Below are positions 1-5,315 of a stretch of DNA of 5,315 bases, in pieces (position 1 is the stretch's first letter; every line of letters begins with the position of its first letter). Location: assembly GCA_018623955.1 (NCBI GenBank), contig JAAZUX010000076.1, positions 1 through 5,315 on the forward strand, given 5' to 3'. Source of the stretch: Flavobacteriaceae bacterium (GTDB lineage Bacteria; Bacteroidota; Bacteroidia; Flavobacteriales; Flavobacteriaceae). The translations under genes and the position numbers were made by a program. Under the pieces are notes generated by a model, which saw only the letters and a program-made list of their open reading frames with translations, did no database searches and was not told the origin of the DNA.

Positions 1-477
1 GATCCCCCCTACGGTTTGAAAAAAGGGGACGACGACGCATTAAAAGAGTTGCCTTTCAACGGTGTGTTCAAACTTACACCTTCGGGAGAACTTTCTCTGA
101 TCATTGACGACCTGACCCGGCCCAATGGGATCGCCGTTTCCAATGATCAAAAAACATTATACGTTGCCATTTCTGATCCAAAAGACCGAAGAATCATGGC
201 TTATGACATTACCCCCAATGGCGTTGAGAATGCCAGAGTGTTTTTTAACGATGATGCGCTGGCAAAAGGAAGCCGGGGAAACTTTGATGGACTAAAAATC
301 CACCCTTCAGGAACGATTTTTACTACCGGTCCCGGTGGCGTTTTGATCATTACCCCCGAAGGCAAACACCTGGGCACCATTAAAACGCAGGAGAAAACTG
401 CCAATTGCGCTTTTGACTCCAACTACGAATACCTCTACATGACAACCCACATGTACCTAACACGTATCAAATTATAA
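1..477 (+). CDS. SMP-30/gluconolactonase-family hydrolase, 3' part (5' end outside window)
   Basis: The frame is open from base 1 to the TAA at 475-477, giving 158 residues that begin DPPYGL. This matches the conserved 'TDPPYGL' segment in the middle of SMP-30/gluconolactonase/LRE beta-propellers, so roughly the first half of the gene is missing. The TTG at 16 is internal, not a start. Seen in the fragment: RPNGIAV (Asn at window residue 42, codon 124-126) and GNFDGLKIHPSGTIF (Asp at residue 96, codon 286-288). These correspond to the Asn and Asp metal ligands of the family. The downstream TGPGGVLIITPEGK and the terminal YLTRIKL are also typical of the last blades. Family members hydrolyse sugar lactones or other lactones with one divalent metal ion. 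The substrate here is unknown, and the presence of a signal peptide cannot be judged. It is followed after 4 bases by a second hydrolase gene, suggesting one operon. Confidence 0.88.
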   Translation, partial: DPPYGLKKGDDDALKELPFNGVFKLTPSGELSLIIDDLTRPNGIAVSNDQKTLYVAISDPKDRRIMAYDITPNGVENARVFFNDDALAKGSRGNFDGLKIHPSGTIFTTGPGGVLIITPEGKHLGTIKTQEKTANCAFDSNYEYLYMTTHMYLTRIKL

Positions 478-481
478 ACTG

Positions 482-1333
482 GTGGAATTACACTCCATAG
501 CCTGCGGTAATTTTAAATTGGATGGTGGTGCCATGTTTGGTGTTGTCCCCAAACTCCTTTGGGAGAAAACCAATCCTGCTGATGCAAACAATCGTATCGA
601 AATGTGCAGCCGGTCTTTGTTGGTTGAGGAGGGCAACCGACTCATACTGATCGATACGGGAATGGGCAACAAACAAAGTGAAAAGTTTTTTAGCCATTAT
701 GACCGATGGGGAGACGAAAACTTGGACCAATCACTGCGTCAAAAAGGATTTCACAGGGACGACATCACTGATGTTTTTTTCACCCACCTACACTTTGACC
801 ACTGTGGTGATGCCGTGAAAAGAAACAACAAAGGGGTGCTTGAGCCTGCATTTAAAAATGCCGTCTTTTGGTCCCATGAAAATCACTGGCAGTGGGCCAC
901 CCAACCCAATCCTAGAGAGAAGGCCTCTTTCTTGCCTGAGAATATCTTACCCATTGAAAAAAGTGGTCAGCTTCAGCTGCTTAAAGGAGAAGACTTTTTA
1001 CTGGAAAATACCCCTTTAGGTTTTGATATCATTCTGGTTAATGGTCACACAGAAAAACAAATGTTACCCCTAATAAAATACCAGGGAAAAACTTTGGTTT
1101 TTGCTGCTGATCTAATCCCAACAGTAGGGCATTTACCCATCCCTTATGTGATGGGATATGATACACGACCGCTGATGTCCATGGAGGAAAAAAGTCTCTT
1201 TTTGAATTTAGCCTGCGAAAAAGATTTCTTATTATTTTTAGAACATGACCCATACAACGAATTGATCTCTCTAAAGCAGACAGACAAGGGTGTAAGAATG
1301 GGAGAAAAACAAACTTTAGCAGAATTTTTTTAA
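482..1333 (+). CDS. Metallo-beta-lactamase-fold hydrolase (YtnP/AiiA lactonase-like)
   Basis: This is a complete 283-residue protein of the metallo-beta-lactamase superfamily. All seven usual dinuclear zinc ligands are visible: THLHFDH at 101-107 (His102, His104, Asp106, His107), His189 in NGHTEKQ, Asp210 in FAADLIPT and His255 in LEHDP. An early IDTGMGNK at 57-64 is the strand/loop typical of the fold. The single-domain size and the D-LIPTVGHLP segment with nearby Tyr222 and Tyr226 resemble the lactonase branch (AiiA, YtnP) rather than beta-lactamases or glyoxalase II. Lactone hydrolysis is therefore an inference, not shown. No signal peptide is present, so it is probably cytoplasmic. The GTG at 482 is chosen because an in-frame TAA lies at 458-460, no ATG occurs between, and the next Met (residue 18) would remove a conserved N-terminal strand. 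There is no Shine-Dalgarno sequence. The stop overlaps the next gene's ATG by one base. Confidence 0.9.
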   Translation: MELHSIACGNFKLDGGAMFGVVPKLLWEKTNPADANNRIEMCSRSLLVEEGNRLILIDTGMGNKQSEKFFSHYDRWGDENLDQSLRQKGFHRDDITDVFFTHLHFDHCGDAVKRNNKGVLEPAFKNAVFWSHENHWQWATQPNPREKASFLPENILPIEKSGQLQLLKGEDFLLENTPLGFDIILVNGHTEKQMLPLIKYQGKTLVFAADLIPTVGHLPIPYVMGYDTRPLMSMEEKSLFLNLACEKDFLLFLEHDPYNELISLKQTDKGVRMGEKQTLAEFF

Positions 1334-1335
1334 TG
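1331..1335 (+). other. TAATG stop-start overlap (hydrolase to S8 protease)
   Basis: The TAA stop at 1331-1333 shares its last A with the ATG at 1333-1335. The stop is preceded by a run of seven T (1325-1331), and no Shine-Dalgarno sequence is visible. The arrangement is typical of translational coupling by termination and reinitiation; coupling itself is inferred. Confidence 0.7.
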
Positions 1336-2925
1336 AAAAAACTCTTTTATTTACTCAGCTGCCCCTTGATGATTTCTTGTAGTACCATTAAGTTTGTGGG
1401 GAACCCCACAACTACCTCCTTGGTCGACTACAACAAAAAAGAGGCGCTGGTCGAATACGAGGAAAAATTCTGGCATTTGATGGATCTCCGCAGGGATAGT
1501 ATTGCTGGAATGAGCGTAGATCGTGCCCATGACGAGCTGATCAAAGACCAAAAAGGAGAGACAGTAATTGTTGCTGTGATCGACTCTGGGGTGGATATTG
1601 ATCACCCCGAGCTGCAAGAAATTATCTGGATCAATGAGGATGAAATTCCAAACAATCTGATCGACGACGATCAAAACGGATATGTTGACGACATCCACGG
1701 ATGGAATTTTTTGGGTGAGTCCGAACTGGAAAACATGGAGTCTGTGCGATTACAAAGGAAAGAGACCCCCGGATCTGAAGCTTTTGAGAAGTTTGAAAAA
1801 GACCGCCTGAAAAATATTCAAAACAAAAAAGAAGAACTGGCTAGTATTGAGAGCATGATCCAAAAGTATCATGAGTCAGACAGTATCATCAAGCTTGTCC
1901 TTGGAAAGGAGAAATATTCCCTCGAGGAGGTTGAGAATTTTTCTCCTAAAACTTTTGCCCTAATGGAAGCTTTGATTTTTAGGCGTTTTTTGAGTGAGAA
2001 TCAGCTGACAAAGTCGAAACTTGAGGTATACCAAAAAGGGGCGCAAAGTGGTATTGATGGCCATTATAATATTGATTTTGACGGTAGGGCTATCGTTGGG
2101 GATAACCCTGATGACATCAATGACCAAAACTATGGAAATGGAAACGTCATTGGCCCCAAAAAGGACGGTGCCAACCACGGGACCCACGTGTCCGGGATCA
2201 TTGCTGCCAACCGAAACGATAAGAAAGGCAACAGGGGTGTTTATGATCAAGCCAAGATCATGGTTTTAAGGGCGGTGCCCGACGGTGACGAATACGACAA
2301 AGATATTGCTTTGGCCATACGCTATGCTGCAGACAACGGTGCTAAGGTGATCAATACCAGTTTTGGAAAAGGTTACTCTCCCCACAAAGAGTGGGTCTGG
2401 GACGCCTTGAAATACGCTGAAGAAAAAGATGTTTTGATTGTCAATGCTGCCGGGAACAGTGGAGCCAATGTTGACCCGGGAAATAAAAAAACTTATGTAA
2501 CCGATGAACTTGACGGAAAAGAAATCGTTTCTAATTTTCTAACTGTTGGAGCTGTTGGTTCCTCCTACGGTAAAGAGCAAGTAGCTTCTTTTTCCAACTT
2601 TGGATCTGTAAACGTAGATGTTTTTGCTCCCGGATCGAAAATTTGGTCATCGGTTCCCCGCGGAAAATATGAGTTCTACAGCGGCACATCGATGGCGGCA
2701 CCCAACGCCTCCGGAGTGGCTGCGGCAATAAGGTCTTTTTTTCCTAAATTGAAAGCCTATCAGGTTAAAAGAATACTAATGAATTCCGGTGTGCCGCTTT
2801 ATCCAACGATCGAAAACCCCAAAACAGGAGAATTGGTTAATCCCAAAGTGCTGTCCAGATCAGGAAAAATGGTTAATTTATACAATGCCCTAATTTACGC
2901 CTCAAACAAAAGCTACAAAAAATGA
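1333..2925 (+). CDS. S8 family subtilisin-like serine protease, probable lipoprotein
   Basis: This 530-residue serine endopeptidase has the complete subtilase triad: Asp84 in AVIDSGVDIDHPEL, His282 in NHGTHVSGI and Ser453 in SGTSMAAPNASG. The oxyanion-hole Asn375 lies in NAAGNSG. The N-terminus MKKLFYLLSCPLMISCST looks like a lipoprotein signal with Cys16 as the likely lipidated residue, so it is probably anchored in an outer or inner membrane facing the periplasm or exterior. About 197 residues separate the Asp and His, against about 31 in subtilisin. This insert starts with an acidic DDDQNGYVDD (111-120) resembling a calcium loop, continues with a charged, probably helical stretch (about 132-235), and ends with a DNPDDINDQNYGNGNV segment before the His. 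Such inserts are familiar in Bacteroidota subtilases. No obvious propeptide domain or type IX secretion C-terminal domain is seen; the protein ends soon after the catalytic domain. The substrate is unknown. It overlaps the next gene by four bases. Confidence 0.95.
   Translation: MKKLFYLLSCPLMISCSTIKFVGNPTTTSLVDYNKKEALVEYEEKFWHLMDLRRDSIAGMSVDRAHDELIKDQKGETVIVAVIDSGVDIDHPELQEIIWINEDEIPNNLIDDDQNGYVDDIHGWNFLGESELENMESVRLQRKETPGSEAFEKFEKDRLKNIQNKKEELASIESMIQKYHESDSIIKLVLGKEKYSLEEVENFSPKTFALMEALIFRRFLSENQLTKSKLEVYQKGAQSGIDGHYNIDFDGRAIVGDNPDDINDQNYGNGNVIGPKKDGANHGTHVSGIIAANRNDKKGNRGVYDQAKIMVLRAVPDGDEYDKDIALAIRYAADNGAKVINTSFGKGYSPHKEWVWDALKYAEEKDVLIVNAAGNSGANVDPGNKKTYVTDELDGKEIVSNFLTVGAVGSSYGKEQVASFSNFGSVNVDVFAPGSKIWSSVPRGKYEFYSGTSMAAPNASGVAAAIRSFFPKLKAYQVKRILMNSGVPLYPTIENPKTGELVNPKVLSRSGKMVNLYNALIYASNKSYKK
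2922..2925 (+). other. ATGA stop-start overlap (S8 to M1 peptidase)
   Basis: The ATG of the M1 gene (2922-2924) overlaps the TGA of the S8 gene (2923-2925). The preceding bases are A-rich (ctacaaaaa) and contain no Shine-Dalgarno motif, as is usual for Bacteroidota starts. Coupled translation of the two proteases is inferred. Confidence 0.7.
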
Positions 2926-4739
2926 GAACAACCTGTATTATCCTATTGCTTGCCCTGAGCTCAACATCTTATGCACAAAATTATTGGCAGCAAGCGGTTG
3001 ATTACAAAATGGAGGTCGATATAGACGTCAAAACTTTTAAATTTTCAGGAGAACAAGAGTTGTTGTACACCAACAACTCCCCGGATAGTCTCAAAAAAGT
3101 TTTTTACCACCTCTACTTCAACGCCTTTCAGCCGGGGAGCGAAATGGCAGTAAGGATCAAAAACGGAAAGGACAAAAACACCCGATTTCGTGTTGATATT
3201 GACTCACTAAAATCCGATGAAGTTGGTTATTTGAACGTTTCTAACTTAAAACAAGATGGAAATGTATTAAAGTATGAACTTTCAGAAACCATATTGGAAG
3301 TGTTATTATCTCAACCCCTTGGCCCCGGAGAAAGCACTCGGTTGACTTTAGATTTTGAGGGTCAAGTGCCAAAGTTGGTGCGTAGAGCCGGTAGAGATTC
3401 TGCAGAGGGGGTGGCCCTTTCTATGGCGCAATGGTATCCCAAAATAGCAGAATATGACTACGAGGGCTGGAATGCTGAGCCTTATTTGGGAAGGGAGTTT
3501 CATGGCGTTTGGGGCAATTTTGATGTAAGCCTGACTCTGGATAAAAAATATGTCGTTGCGGCCAGCGGATACCTCCAAAACCCCGATGAGGTAGGCCATG
3601 GTTACAGCGAGAAAAGAGGGAAGTCAAAAAGGGGGAAACTAAAATGGCATTTCGTAGCACCAAAAGTACATGATTTTACTTGGTCCGCCGATCCCGATTA
3701 TATTCACGACACTCATAAGGGGCCTAACGATGTACTCCTGCATTTCTTTTATAAGGACAACCCTAAATACAACGAAAACTGGAAAAACCTTCAGCCCAAG
3801 ACTGCTGAGTTGATGCGCTTTTTCAATCAGACAATTGGTGAATATCCATATCGACAATATACCGTAGCACAAGGGGGTGACGGGGGAATGGAATATGCCA
3901 TGCTCACCCTGATTACCGGTAATAGAAGTTTTGAGAGCTTGGTAGGCGTAACAGCACATGAGCTGGCCCATTCTTGGTTTCAGCATGTTTTGGCAACCAA
4001 CGAGATGAAATACGAGTGGATGGACGAAGGTTTTACAACTTATATCTCCACTTTGGCCAAAGATAAAATTCTGAACCAAAACACCTTTTTTCCACTGCAA
4101 AGAACCTATGACAGTTATCTCTATTTGGCACGATCCGGAAAGGAGCAGCCACAACAAACAAATGCAAACCGATATGATTACAATCTGGCATATGAGATCT
4201 CAGCATACAGCAAGGGGTCAGTCTTTTTGAGTCAATTGGGTTATATCATTGGGGAAGATAAGTTGGCTAAAACCTTAAAAGAATATTATCGACTACATCA
4301 GTTCCAACACCCTGTACCGAATGACTTTAGACGAATTGCCGAGCGGGTGTCGGGCATTCAACTGAGGTGGTATTTGACGGATTGGACTCAGACAACTAAC
4401 ACCATTGACTATGGTATAAAGTCTGTTGAAGGAAAAGAATCTAAGACGGTTGTAAGTATTGAAAGAATTGGTTCTATGCCCATGCCTTTGGAGGTATTGG
4501 TGAACTTCAAAGACAGCCCTTCTGAGGTTCACTACATACCCATCCCTCTAATGAGGGGAGAAAAAGAAAACCCTTACTCGATGAAATGGACGGTACACAA
4601 GGATTGGCCTTGGGCTCGTCCGGAATATGAGTTAATGATCAATCATCCCAAAAGTAAAATAGTGGATATATTCATTGACCCGTCCTATTATATGGCCGAC
4701 ATCGACCGGGAAAACAATACTTATTTTAATCAGCCATGA
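2922..4739 (+). CDS. M1 family zinc metallopeptidase (aminopeptidase N-like), secreted
   Basis: This 605-residue protein carries the M1 gluzincin motif HELAH at 346-350, with zinc ligands His346 and His350, catalytic Glu347 and third ligand Glu369 in WMDEGFTTY. Tyr429 in AYSKGS is the probable transition-state tyrosine. The substrate N-terminus motif reads GGMEY at 321-325 in place of the usual G-x-M-E-N. Glu324, which binds the free amine in aminopeptidases, is kept, but Asn is replaced by Tyr325. Residues 1-18 (ending STSYA, then QN) form a signal peptide with a likely cleavage after Ala18, so it acts outside the cytoplasm. The N-terminal beta-sandwich domain occupies about 20-210, the catalytic domain about 270-490, and a short beta-rich tail follows. 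It lacks the large C-terminal helical domain of E. coli PepN. It probably trims peptides made by proteases such as its S8 neighbour; substrate preference is unknown. It overlaps both neighbouring genes by four bases. Confidence 0.94.
   Translation: MRTTCIILLLALSSTSYAQNYWQQAVDYKMEVDIDVKTFKFSGEQELLYTNNSPDSLKKVFYHLYFNAFQPGSEMAVRIKNGKDKNTRFRVDIDSLKSDEVGYLNVSNLKQDGNVLKYELSETILEVLLSQPLGPGESTRLTLDFEGQVPKLVRRAGRDSAEGVALSMAQWYPKIAEYDYEGWNAEPYLGREFHGVWGNFDVSLTLDKKYVVAASGYLQNPDEVGHGYSEKRGKSKRGKLKWHFVAPKVHDFTWSADPDYIHDTHKGPNDVLLHFFYKDNPKYNENWKNLQPKTAELMRFFNQTIGEYPYRQYTVAQGGDGGMEYAMLTLITGNRSFESLVGVTAHELAHSWFQHVLATNEMKYEWMDEGFTTYISTLAKDKILNQNTFFPLQRTYDSYLYLARSGKEQPQQTNANRYDYNLAYEISAYSKGSVFLSQLGYIIGEDKLAKTLKEYYRLHQFQHPVPNDFRRIAERVSGIQLRWYLTDWTQTTNTIDYGIKSVEGKESKTVVSIERIGSMPMPLEVLVNFKDSPSEVHYIPIPLMRGEKENPYSMKWTVHKDWPWARPEYELMINHPKSKIVDIFIDPSYYMADIDRENNTYFNQP
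4736..4739 (+). other. ATGA stop-start overlap (M1 peptidase to rnpA)
   Basis: The rnpA ATG (4736-4738) overlaps the M1 stop TGA (4737-4739). The upstream bases (cttattttaatcagcc) hold no Shine-Dalgarno sequence and no clear Bacteroidota -33/-7 promoter was found just ahead. Production of RnpA may therefore depend on upstream transcription and coupled translation (inference). Confidence 0.65.
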
Positions 4740-5095
4740 CCGAAAAGCATGGTTTGGAAAAGCTGAAAAGTAAAATTAGGATTGACCTTGTTTTTAAAAA
4801 AGGAAAGGCGGTGAGGTCCGGAGCTTTGATCTTGCATTTTTTTAATCCTAAAGAAGAGGTAAAAAAACCGCACCTTGGGGTGGGCGTTCCCAAGAAGTCA
4901 ATACCGATGGCCTACCGGCGCAATCGAATAAAGAGACAAATAAGGGCCGTGATTCTTCAACAGGAGAAGGAGGTGCTCGATTCGCTTCCGCCTGGGTTTT
5001 ACATGGTTTTATACAAGGGAAAATTTGGTGTTAGCTCTAAAAGTTTGTCTCAGGACTTTCAAGGCCTGATCAAGAGCTTTGTTGGGCAGGATTAA
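4736..5095 (+). CDS. rnpA: Ribonuclease P protein component
   Basis: This 119-residue basic protein is the protein subunit of RNase P, which binds the catalytic RNA and the 5' leader of precursor tRNAs during maturation. The signature AYRRNRIKRQIR (59-70) contains the RNR motif (Arg62-Asn63-Arg64) that contacts the RNA. The N-terminal LEKLKSKIRIDLVFKKGKAV fits the family's 'L-(x)-F-x-x-V/L-F-x-x-G' start, and LGVGVPKKS (47-55) matches the central strand. Length is normal for the family. In most bacteria rnpA follows rpmH near the origin; here it is the last gene of an apparent protease operon and rpmH is not adjacent. The ATG is set by the overlap with the M1 stop and by homology; the next Met is residue 58, far too late. 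Its last 26 bases are antisense to the end of the acetyltransferase gene. Confidence 0.96.
   Translation: MTEKHGLEKLKSKIRIDLVFKKGKAVRSGALILHFFNPKEEVKKPHLGVGVPKKSIPMAYRRNRIKRQIRAVILQQEKEVLDSLPPGFYMVLYKGKFGVSSKSLSQDFQGLIKSFVGQD
5070..5095. other. Convergent 3'-end coding overlap (rnpA / acetyltransferase)
   Basis: The plus-strand rnpA stop TAA is at 5093-5095 and the minus-strand acetyltransferase stop TGA is at 5072-5070, so 26 bases encode both C-termini (RnpA FVGQD and acetyltransferase PAQQSS). There is thus no intergenic space for a bidirectional terminator. Both transcripts must terminate within the opposing gene or form overlapping 3' ends. Confidence 0.85.
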
Positions 5096-5315
5096 GGTAC
5101 ATGGCACAATGGGGAATCCCATCCTCTAAGTAAATTTTTCCTTTTTCAACGAAACCACACTGATTGTAAAACTTTTTGAGATAAACCTGTGCAGAAATTT
5201 TTATGGTTTGGTTGCCAAAATGTTCCTTACAAAAACTTATGCTTTTCTGAACCAAGTTGAAACCTATACCCTTCCCTCTTTCCTGTTTTTTGGTGACGAC
5301 CCTACCAATCCTGGC
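5070..5315 (-). CDS. GNAT family N-acetyltransferase, ElaA-like, 3' part (5' end outside window)
   Basis: On the minus strand the frame is open from the right edge (codon 5315-5313) to a TGA at 5072-5070, giving the last 81 residues of a longer protein. The visible IGRVVTKKQERGKGIG contains the acetyl-CoA pyrophosphate-binding Q-x-x-G-x-G motif (fragment residues 11-16). Downstream, IKISAQVYLKKFYNQCGF and YLEDGIPHCAMYL match the ElaA-type GNAT ending ('SAQ..L..FY..FGF...EDGIPH..M'). GNAT enzymes transfer acetyl from acetyl-CoA to an amine; the substrate of ElaA-like proteins is not well established. It would be cytoplasmic. The in-frame TTG at 5255-5253 is internal, since conserved sequence continues upstream to the window edge. 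The tail NPAQQSS after the conserved end lies largely in the overlap with rnpA. This gene is divergent in orientation from the protease operon and separately transcribed. Confidence 0.88.
   Translation of the reverse strand, partial: ARIGRVVTKKQERGKGIGFNLVQKSISFCKEHFGNQTIKISAQVYLKKFYNQCGFVEKGKIYLEDGIPHCAMYLNPAQQSS

Noticed and set aside
16..18. TTG as a start codon for the SMP-30-type gene
   Set aside because: The frame is open to the window edge, and the residues before it (DPPYG) are conserved mid-protein sequence of the family.
1366..1396. TTG-N20-TAAGTTTG, matching the Bacteroidota -33/-7 promoter pattern
   Set aside because: It lies inside the S8 signal-peptide coding region with no gene start suitably downstream, and a match to so few fixed bases is expected by chance in a window this size.
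1351..1698. 115-codon minus-strand open frame opposite the S8 protease start
   Set aside because: It is antisense to the signal peptide and catalytic Asp region, its translation resembles no family, and no start context is evident.
3639..4157. 172-codon minus-strand open frame opposite the M1 peptidase, the longest antisense frame
   Set aside because: It is wholly contained within the M1 catalytic domain coding sequence, shows no recognisable motif, and is best explained as a shadow of the real gene.
5109..5122. Short inverted repeat ATGGG-GAAT-CCCAT as a possible terminator for rnpA
   Set aside because: The stem is only 5 bp with a 4-base loop, the T-rich stretch begins about 10 bases later, and the repeat lies in the conserved EDGIPH coding segment of the acetyltransferase.
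5253..5255. Minus-strand TTG as the start of the acetyltransferase
   Set aside because: The acetyl-CoA-binding motif and IGRVV segment are encoded upstream of it in the same frame, so the true start is beyond the right edge.

Overview
The window looks like a chromosomal segment from a member of the Bacteroidota, probably a flavobacterium-like lineage. This rests on four observations: the protein styles (a Bacteroidota-type S8 subtilase with a long insert between its catalytic Asp and His, an M1 peptidase with a GGMEY motif, and a lipoprotein-like N-terminus), moderately AT-rich sequence, no Shine-Dalgarno sequences ahead of the starts, and rnpA sitting apart from rpmH. It is almost wholly protein coding. 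The only gap between adjacent genes is 4 bases, and no RNA gene, mobile element, CRISPR array or notable repeat is visible.

Layout. From the left edge to 477 is the 3' part of an SMP-30/gluconolactonase-type beta-propeller hydrolase. Four bases later (482-1333) a cytoplasmic metallo-beta-lactamase-fold hydrolase starts at GTG; it has the full dinuclear metal ligand set and resembles the YtnP/AiiA lactonase branch. Its stop overlaps the start of an S8 subtilisin-like protease (1333-2925), probably a lipoprotein. That gene overlaps by ATGA a secreted M1 zinc metallopeptidase (2922-4739), which in turn overlaps by ATGA rnpA, the protein subunit of RNase P (4736-5095). On the opposite strand, the 3' part of an ElaA-type GNAT acetyltransferase (5070-5315, cut by the right edge) runs convergently into rnpA, and the two coding ends overlap by 26 bases.

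How they fit together. The five plus-strand genes look like one transcription unit whose promoter lies left of the window, with translational coupling at three junctions. Two hydrolases of lactonase-containing families come first. Next come an exported endopeptidase and an exported probable aminopeptidase, which could act in sequence on extracytoplasmic proteins or peptides. The essential tRNA-processing gene rnpA is last. A functional link between rnpA and the proteases is not evident; the arrangement may simply be lineage-specific operon packing. I see no convincing novel system here. The points most worth a second look are the coupling of rnpA to a peptidase operon, the lactonase-type pair, and the active-site and insert features of the two proteases.
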